Origin: Hofstenia miamia
Lineage: Eukaryota > Xenacoelomorpha > Acoela > Hofsteniidae
Reading direction: 5' to 3'
NCBI GenBank assembly: GCA_900660155.1
Contig: CABFPE010000424.1
Coordinates: forward strand, 655,915 to 719,914
DNA: 64,000 nt
Shown here: positions 56,516-64,000 of the stretch, in pieces
How the letters are laid out: each line of letters starts with the position of its first letter
Numbering within the stretch: position 1 is the stretch's first letter
Notes under the pieces: model-generated
The model's input: the letters and a program-made list of their open reading frames with translations, nothing else
Told to the model about the DNA's origin: nothing
The model's database searches: none
Translations under genes and position numbers: made by a program

Positions 56516-57258
56516 ACAAATTTGCTGATAATTTTCCTTAAAAAATTCCAATGTAATTACTTACTCATTTTTGTGACATTTCAAGGTATCTGATTTATAA
56601 ATGTGTGTTTGCCATAGTAACTAATTATGTTACATGATTTGGTTGCTATACCTCACGTTATTTGGTTTGCATGGCTTACACTTGTTTGTGTACATTACTT
56701 TGTGTTTTAGATTAACAAATGGAGGCTATTTTTCTTTATAAAAATTTCCATGTGTTTCAATGAATATAGCTAGATAAACCAATAATGCGTAAATTTGTTT
56801 GTACCAAAAACATATGCATTGGAAGCTGAAATATTACATTAACGTGTATAAGCAAATAAAACATTACTGCATATAAAATTGATTAAAAGCAAAGATTATT
56901 TCACATAACCGGTTATTCTTTGTGGAGATGCATTTGTTAGCCAAGTTTGCCCTGATGTTTAACTAGCTTCAAAGCAGAGAGTTGGTTAGTCATCAAATTC
57001 CCGACTCCAATCCCATTAGTGTATTCAATCTCTGATGTGTTTAGCTAATTTGCTGACATTTTGCACTGGTCTTTTACACTTTATGCAAAGTATTACTTTG
57101 ATTTCCCACACGTCAAAAACTCTCTGTAATGTATGACAGGTTGACTCAACAATTATTCATGAGGAAGCATCACTTTAATTCCATCTGCTAAAAATTAATT
57201 AATTCCAGTTATACAGTAACTGTAAGAACACGAACACTCCCATGAAATAATAAAGTGG
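56516..57258. other. No gene seen downstream of the promoter-like patch
   Basis: AT-rich sequence without a recognisable exon. Confidence 0.4.
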
Positions 57259-57404
57259 ATACTTGGAATAATCCCTTTTTTACTAATGTTGGGTAATAAA
57301 ATACTTGAGAAAACAAGATAAAAAATGTGCATACTTGGAATAATCCCTTTTTTTTACTAATGTTGGTAATAAAACACCCAAGAAAAGCAAATAAAAATGC
57401 GATA
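57259..57404. repeat. Two tandem copies of a 73-base unit
   Basis: TACTTGGAATAATCCCTTTT begins both copies (57259 and 57332); each continues with ACTAATGTTGG and GTAATAAAA. The copies differ by a few bases. Confidence 0.75.
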
Positions 57405-58472
57405 AACATAAAATGAAATATATAACATTGGGAAGAAACGCGAATTATTTGAAACTTTGTGTTTGGTTTTTAAAAATATATATAAGTTGACGATTTTTTT
57501 CCATTGATAGATATCATCTCCAATCATTAAATTTGTAACCCCTCATGGTGCATTCACTATTCTAAACTTATAAATGTTTGTAAATAGTGTATTATTCACA
57601 CACAAAAATACACGCACATAATATTTAAAAGATGGAATTTTCAGGGAAATTACAAACTAGGAAAAAATATTCGTGATACTTAAACAACATAAGTAATATG
57701 GTTTTATGCATAAAGGCGAAATTTCGTTTCCTGAAAATTATACATTCAATATTATTAATATAATTTATACACACACGTGTGTTTCAATATACAATATCAT
57801 ACTTGTTTTTACATGCTGATCTTTTTCTCTCTACATTTCATTTTGGTGTGTATGGATTTTTCATTACTGTAAACATTGTAGATTTTTGTCGAATTTTTGG
57901 GAGTGTACACATTTGCAGATTGTTACATCTTTTGTCAACTTACACACCCTTTTCAGCTTTATTTGGTTTATGGGGTTCTACATGGCTGTATGCATGACAT
58001 GGCTTTCCACTATTCCATTGTTTTCCATTGCCAAATTAGTCACAATTCCTTACCATGCTCTGAATTTGTTCTAAAAATATAAACTTGCAAATGCATGTAG
58101 TGTGCTATACATTAAAGGATAAACCAATAATGTGTAAATTCATTTATATCAAAAATGTGTACTAGAGTTAATTTACACTGATATGAAATAATCAACTACA
58201 TGGTTAGATAGTAGAGGTGGATAAATCTACATGTTAAATATTTTGTATTAATCGAAAGCAAGATGTTTTACAAAGAATTTGAGTTCAAAAACAGTTATTT
58301 GGTCATATAAATCATGCATGTTTTTACTAATTTACTTTCCTCAGTTATACATCATGTGATTTTATTCCTATTGGGAAGTCCTGTCTATATATTCATTGTA
58401 AATTACTGGATAAATTCATTATTTTTCCTTGTTGTGAAATCATTCCTCTAAAAAACTCAGCCTATAAGGGCA

Positions 58473-58799
58473 ATGTCTATTGAAACACTAACAACCAGAT
58501 CACTTGGCAATCTTTTCAATGAGTTATGCACCACCCCTTCTCAAAGCTACAACCCTCTAACACAAGAGTCAACCCCATCACCAACACCAATTAAAGAAAA
58601 GAATCATCACCAGCAAATAAGAAGATGCCCACCAATTAATAATAGTTCTATACCCCATGACAATGTGGATAACATTTTGCAGTGCTTAAACAATGTCAAT
58701 TTACAGTGTACCTTTGCAAGCAAGTGTTCAGATAGCAATTTACCAAAGAAAGTTTGGCTTACAATCACAGACATGGTACAGAATTTGGAAGTGCATTAA
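58473..58799 (+). CDS. Unrecognised ORF, 108 codons
   Basis: Starts MSIETLTTRSLGNLFNELCT and continues Pro/Ser/Thr-rich (PSPTPIKEKNHHQQIRRCPP), with Cys later (NVNLQCTFASKCSD). The codons look more structured than the background, and an overlapping + strand ORF in another frame follows (58754-58963). I do not recognise a family. It could be part of a mobile element. Confidence 0.35.
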   Translation: MSIETLTTRSLGNLFNELCTTPSQSYNPLTQESTPSPTPIKEKNHHQQIRRCPPINNSSIPHDNVDNILQCLNNVNLQCTFASKCSDSNLPKKVWLTITDMVQNLEVH

Positions 58800-58963
58800 A
58801 AGTTAAACTTAAGAATGGATTCTACTATTTTCTACCCAAATTCTATGGAGATCCAATTTGTGAGAATTACAAACACTTGGTAGACAAAAAACTCTTTCAT
58901 GATGATGATTTAGTATTTATGCAAGGTGAAAGGAGTTGTATTGTATTACAATTTTGTAAATAA
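58754..58963 (+). CDS. Unrecognised ORF fragment with FLPK motif
   Basis: Holds FGSALKVKLKNGFYYFLPKF and later KLFHDDDLVFMQGERSCIVL, ending in TAA. The arrangement (FG..., K-V-x-L, FLPK, then L-x-F-x-G) resembles small proteins of unknown function that I recall from virus- or transposon-derived loci. This is a weak memory-based resemblance. It begins without an ATG and is probably only part of an ORF. Confidence 0.3.
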   Translation: MAYNHRHGTEFGSALKVKLKNGFYYFLPKFYGDPICENYKHLVDKKLFHDDDLVFMQGERSCIVLQFCK

Positions 58964-59460
58964 TTCACTTATGAAAAGAATAAAACACTGTTTCATATAT
59001 GTTTTTATAATAGTATATGATCAAGCATTAATGTATTCAAAAAATATCATTTTTCCTTTATACAGCTAATACATAAACAAAAGGTGGAAGTGATTTACCC
59101 CACAAGTTCTCACATGTTTGTTCTTCAACATGGAATGCTTTAAAAAAGTAGTAAAAAATAAAATCATTTGCTCTGTATTTCACTTTGTGGCAGAGACCTT
59201 ACAATGATTTTCTTAAATTTACATTTACTAGTAATATCAAATTTACCAAGTGTCTTCATTCAATGTACAAATCTGTAATAGTCTTTTATGCAACTGGTAG
59301 AGTCCCCCATGTTCTGTGGATATCAATATCCAAAGTTCAATAAATTTTATACTGGCTGTGAGATTGTTTTGCTAAGAAATTCACAGTTGATGGCATCACA
59401 TCCCCAAAACATTGTGTACTTTCATGTTGATAAATTTAGTGAGTTGATAAATTGAAGCAT

Positions 59461-59842
59461 TTATTTGCTTGTCAGATTGCCTTCTGTAAACACAATATGA
59501 TGGAAGTTATGCTCATACCAGTTAAAAGCCTTTTGTATATGAGATGGGAGAGAGTCAAACACTGCCCTTGAGTGGTGTACTGTAAGAATGTAGATTTTTT
59601 CATTGATTAAAATCAAAAATTCCTTTATGTAGTAAGCACTATTGAAGGCATTTCCACACTTCAAATAATACATGTTTGCTCTTCATGGGTTCAATCATTG
59701 AAAAATGGATAAACTGCTCACTTAGAAAGCTTATAAGTAAATGAATATAACTTCTTTTATAATTAAATACTTGATAAACACATCTGCAGTTGTTGAAAAA
59801 TAGTAAATAAAATTTCTTTTCCAAAAAGTTGACCACTACCAA
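59461..59842 (-). CDS. Unrecognised - strand ORFs
   Basis: Two overlapping frames: SAYYIKEFLILINEKIYILT, SRAVFDSLPSHIQKAFNWYE and HNFHHIVFTEGNLTSK (59673-59461), preceded by a longer reading from 59842. Tyr/Trp/His-rich and protein-like, but I cannot name a family; a mobile-element gene is likely given the setting. Confidence 0.3.
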
Positions 59843-60839
59843 CGGGGTATTTGCTTTATGAATAAGAGCTTAATTCAATCATTCACATCTGGTCTAACAA
59901 TGTCAATTTATTACAAATACTTATGTATTTTGCTTTTTTATTATTTTTAGCAAGTTTCAAAATTTAATAGAAATTCAGTATTAATTAATAAAAAATTTTA
60001 TTTAATTCAAATGTCATTTTTACATTTTGAAAAAAAACCCATGGGAATGACCATTCTAATTTCTTTTGTTCTTTTATTGTTTAAGGTTCCTATCAAAGTG
60101 TCAGACAATCAAAGTGTTTGACATTAAAAAGAAGCTAAATTTCTATATGATAATATTTTTAATAATTATACTAGTCTAAAATAAGTGCATATATAATTTA
60201 TAAATTTTTTAATTTAATGTATTCCTTATTGCTTTTTTCAAAATCACATATAATGTATGTAACAAGTCAGTTTGAGAGCTATGTAAATGTAATAAATGAT
60301 GGGTCAGGTAAATTAAAATTTTCAAGTTTATATCACTGGGTGAAAATCTTGTAAACAACACAAGATGATAAAATATTGTTGTAATAGAAACAAATTATAA
60401 TTAAGAATATTATACATATTGTTTTAAGTATTACTTTGTAGTAGTTTGTTTTCAATTTGACATTAGAATAAACTTTTTTAGAAAATTTAATGAATTTATT
60501 TGCCTGGTGGTATGGTTTTATTTAACTTCATAAGGATTATGTTGAGTCATTTGCATTGTGTATTGGTTTTAGATATTTCTTAAGAAATTTACCAAATTTA
60601 TTTAATCAGTTATCCCCTGTATGTCTTAGGTTTATTATGAAATTTTCAGATTCATTTCATAGCGATGTAATTTTACTTTTTCACTAAGAATTTTGCCTTA
60701 ATTATAATTTTAGTACTTTCTGCCCAGTGGTATGATTTCAACATTTTTTGAAGAAATTTAATTTAATTTTCCGCCCAGTGGTTCTAAATATTTCCTAAAT
60801 CATTTTAAGACTTGGTATAAGACGTCTTCTAAACGTTTT
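59843..60839. other. No gene seen; repeated CCCAGTGGT motifs
   Basis: Three loose copies of TGCC(C/T)(A/G)GTGGTATG-type sequence at about 60500, 60720 and 60770, upstream of the retroelement. I could not define a terminal repeat. Confidence 0.35.
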
Positions 60840-63350
60840 ATTGTTTATTGGGGTAAACAGAAAACTATAGAAAAATCAGAGACTACTACAACTACAAAAC
60901 CTAAAAATTCGAAAACATCAGTTACTTAAACTTTAGTTAAAGCTAAAGACACCAGTACAAATCACATTCATTTTAATTTTTGTTGTGAAAAAAACATATT
61001 CAAAGTAATTGTACTAAATCTACTTACATTATTGATGACAATGAAGTATTTTACACTGATGAAAAAGAATATATAACTGAAATTGACAATGATTTGGAAG
61101 ATGATTCTGAGTCTTTAAACTAAAAGGAGCGCCGCCTCTACACCATGCAGGAGAAATACTAATTTCTATTACAATGATAAATAGAAAGTCCATTCCAATA
61201 TTTATTAAAGGCATTATAATTCAGGCCATTATAGATACTGGAGCTGCTCATTCGGTTATTTCTGATACCTTTGCAAATTCCATTGGAATAACTTACACCA
61301 AAAGAATTTCCTATTTATATCAGCAAATGGGATTACCTAAACACAAAAGGTTATTTAAAAGATATTAAAATATCAATAATTTGCCAACAATTTGAACAAG
61401 ATTTAATAGTTGTTGATACTATGCATTTTCAATTACCTTATCAAATTATTCTTGGAAGAGATTACTTAGAGGAAAACCACTGCATAAACAACTTCAAAGA
61501 CAACACCATCACAATCAATAATGAACCTTCAATTTACAAAGATTTTTATACTAAAGACAATGAAATAAAACAGTTTTTTCTTACTGAGAATACACATATG
61601 GATGGTTTTCATTGGAAATTAGTTAAAGCAAAATCTAAAGAAAATTTAGAATATGATTTTATGAATAATAACATTTCTGGTTATAATTTAAAGAGACTTA
61701 TACATTTACCAACAGTAAGCTACGTTTGTGATGGTGAAATAATAATAAAAGTGAAAATCCGATTACAATAAATCCAAACAGTTAATGCTATATGCATTGC
61801 CTATATGTACGAAAATGGTCAAAAATCGTAATTATTTATTAGTTTAAGAAGACAAAGCTACAATAATCAATGACATCAAAATACCTGATATTTCAAAAAC
61901 TACATATTCTCATTTAAGTGATAATGAAAGGAAAATCTTAAAAAATTTGTTAATACAATAGAAAAATGTTTTTAACTTTGGCACAATAAGTATTGGAAAG
62001 GCTGTTGGTGATTTTCGCAAATTAAACGACATAACAGTTAAGATGCTTATCTGCTACCCAGGATTGATGATATTTTATATCAAGCAAGTAAGTTTAAATT
62101 GTTCTCCACTCTCAATATTTGTAAAGCTATCGGCAGGTGCCAATGTATCCACCAGACATTAAAATGACTGCACTTATAACTCCTTATGGATTTTATGAAT
62201 GGCTTTATATGGCTTTTGGTTTATCAAATGCTCTTGCCCCATTTCAACGTTATGTGACTAAAGTAATTATGAATGGAAACAATTGCTTAGACGATGGAAT
62301 TGCAGATTGCATAGATGATATTCTAGTATCAAGTTTTACATGCAAAGAACATATCCCAAAACTCGATTATTCTTTAATTTTAAAAGATAATGGCTTAGAA
62401 ATCAACAGCAATAAATATAATTTAGTTCAAAATTCTACAATTTTTCTTGGAAGGAAACGGTAAAATAACTATTATGGATGATACTAAATCATTAATCGAG
62501 TCGATTGTATGCCCAAAAAATCATAAAGATATTCAACGATTATTAGGATTTTGAATTATTATCAAACATTTACACCAGACATTGCAAAGAAAACATTAAA
62601 CTTGTCCAATTTATTATGATCTAAATCAGATTTTTATTGGAATTGGCAACACCAGGAAAAATTTAATTACGAAAAACGGAATTGAACAAACTACCATCAT
62701 TAAACTGTCCCCATTACACAAAACCGTTCATCCTTGACTGCGATGCTAGTAGTGTAGCAATTAGTGGATGTCTTAGTCAAGTTATTGACAATAAAGTGCA
62801 ACCAATTCAGTTTTAAAGCAGAAAAGTGAAGAAGAACGAATTAAATTATCGCAGTACAAAACTAGAAATGTTACTATTATTGGAATCTCTTAAAAAACTT
62901 CGATATTTTTTAATAGATGAAAAGAAATTCACTGTTTGTAACGATAATAGTGGTCTTGCATAGCCTAAAAATGTTCAAGTGATAAATCAAACATTGTTGG
63001 TAGATGGATGTAATTGCTAAATGATTTTAATTTTACAATTATGCATACAATTATATAAACAAATTAATATACAATTATATATACAATTTAACTTCATCGC
63101 ATGTAACAATGATACAAAATATGAAGAAAAGTGCAATTCAAGAAATACGCTAGTTTAATAAAAATTGATAGTAAAAATCATGATATAGGAGATAGTGTTT
63201 ACAACTGATAAAAAAACAAGTCCGTAAATTAGGGTTTACTTAGTTACATACAACTAAGAAGAGTGCTAAACGAAAAATCGCGTATGTTATACAACTTGTT
63301 GACATATCACAAGCTACGAAAAATATCCCTCACCAGCGAGTACTCAGCCT
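60840..63350 (+). mobile_element. Ty3/Gypsy-type LTR retroelement fossil (pol region), broken
   Basis: + strand parts in the usual order: an acidic stretch that may be the end of gag, a retropepsin-like protease (IDTGAAHSVIS near 61230), reverse transcriptase (FYEWLYMAFGLSNA and CIDDILV, 62137-62463) and RNase H-like sequence (FILDCDASSVAISG near 62730). Integrase and long terminal repeats were not recognised. The element is clearly dead, with roughly ten interruptions, and looks old. Confidence 0.75.
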
Positions 63351-63407
63351 TCAAAAACTCAAAAACATTGGGAACATATGGAGCATTTTGCGAATTTATA
63401 AGGTGAT

Positions 63408-63893
63408 ATGCTCCATCCTTATTTTCGTGCTACAAGAAAAGCTCTGTCCATTGTTAATCGCAGAAATTCAACTGACATTAAGGAAAAACTAAAACGTTCA
63501 CATCTACGTGCAACTATTCATACATCATTTGATGAAAACTTTGATATTAAAAACTTAAGAGAATTTTTAATTAATATCTATTGCTTGCGTCAAATAGAAG
63601 AGATAAATTTGGATTTCACTTCTTTACAGATTGTTTATTTCATTAGACAAAATTCTTTAATACTTCGGGATTTACATCAAAAATTAGAACGTGTTAGTAT
63701 GGCAGCCAAACAGTCTCAAGTATCAATGACGTTTATCTATATTTCTAAATCTGATACCGAAACGCCTTCATTTTTTGAAATTTTAGATAAAACTGTTGAA
63801 AATTTCTTTATTTTTCATCTATCAGACTACATAGTTTTAAATAATGAATTTACAGACAACAACATTTCAAAGATGATTTATACAGATATTTGA
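63408..63893 (+). CDS. Unrecognised ORF of 161 codons near the window edge
   Basis: Starts MLHPYFRATRKALSIVNRRN and includes FLINIYCLRQIEEINLDFTS, SLILRDLHQKLERVSMAAKQ and VENFFIFHLSDYIVLNNEF. It looks helical and protein-like, without signal peptide or membrane segment. Coding-like sequence appears to go on past the ORF to the window edge. It could be an exon or pseudogene of a host gene, or part of the neighbouring element; I do not recognise it. Confidence 0.4.
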   Translation: MLHPYFRATRKALSIVNRRNSTDIKEKLKRSHLRATIHTSFDENFDIKNLREFLINIYCLRQIEEINLDFTSLQIVYFIRQNSLILRDLHQKLERVSMAAKQSQVSMTFIYISKSDTETPSFFEILDKTVENFFIFHLSDYIVLNNEFTDNNISKMIYTDI

Positions 63894-64000
63894 CTTCATG
63901 CGAAGCTACTGTTATTAGAATTATGTAATATTTCTGCACATTGCACAAGTGTAGGACTGTTATTACGATTTTTAGCACAAACATGTCCCATGTATGTTTT

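Noticed and set aside
57779-58082. Overlapping aromatic-rich ORFs
   Set aside because: Three frames are open at once over low-complexity T-rich sequence with no family resemblance.

Overview
This is an AT-rich stretch of animal nuclear DNA: spliced coding exons, long introns, microsatellites, many eukaryotic transposon families and several assembly gaps. The one host gene I can identify is an SH2 plus SOCS-box protein of the SOCS6/7 type on the + strand, so the source is a metazoan. The repeat content (Tc1/mariner, hAT, FLYWCH-type MULE, CACTA-like, non-LTR LINEs with TTA tails) suggests an invertebrate; I cannot name the phylum.

Layout. 1-16 kb is repeat territory: a palindromic foldback (about 1028-2345), a MITE (2916-3732), two MULE transposons (6443-10930 and 10951-13411) whose edges carry short-period arrays, two tRNA-like sequences that head a dispersed repeat, and a LINE 3' fragment (about 14.2-15.0 kb). 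From 16.2 to 54.1 kb I reconstruct thirteen phase-compatible exons of the SOCS gene. The last three encode an SH2 domain and a SOCS box. The upstream exons encode a Ser/acidic, Cys-containing region in which a four-exon block is present twice in tandem. The introns are filled with transposons, nearly all antisense to the gene: LINEs (22.1-23.1, 26.1-28.6, 29.65-30.14 kb), Tc1/mariner copies of several different families (20.1, 27.3, 36.8, 40.3, 42.8, 51.8-53.5 kb), and a CACTA-like transposase with a DUF4806-like neighbour (44.2-48.0 kb). A hAT copy (23.8-25.9 kb) is one of the few sense insertions. Two foldback elements with telomere-like (TTAGGG-type) cores lie in introns.

54-64 kb lies downstream: a LINE fragment, a promoter-like cluster of CCAAT, E-box, YY1-like and CRE motifs at 56.4-56.5 kb, unrecognised ORFs near 58.5 and 59.6 kb, a decayed Ty3/Gypsy-type retroelement (about 60.8-63.3 kb), and an unrecognised ORF at 63.4-63.9 kb that seems to run off the window edge.

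Assembly caution: isolated single Ns sit beside exact or near-exact duplicated segments in five places, which looks like unresolved haplotypes rather than biology. The SOCS exon-block duplication is different: the copies are diverged, in frame, and 14 kb apart.
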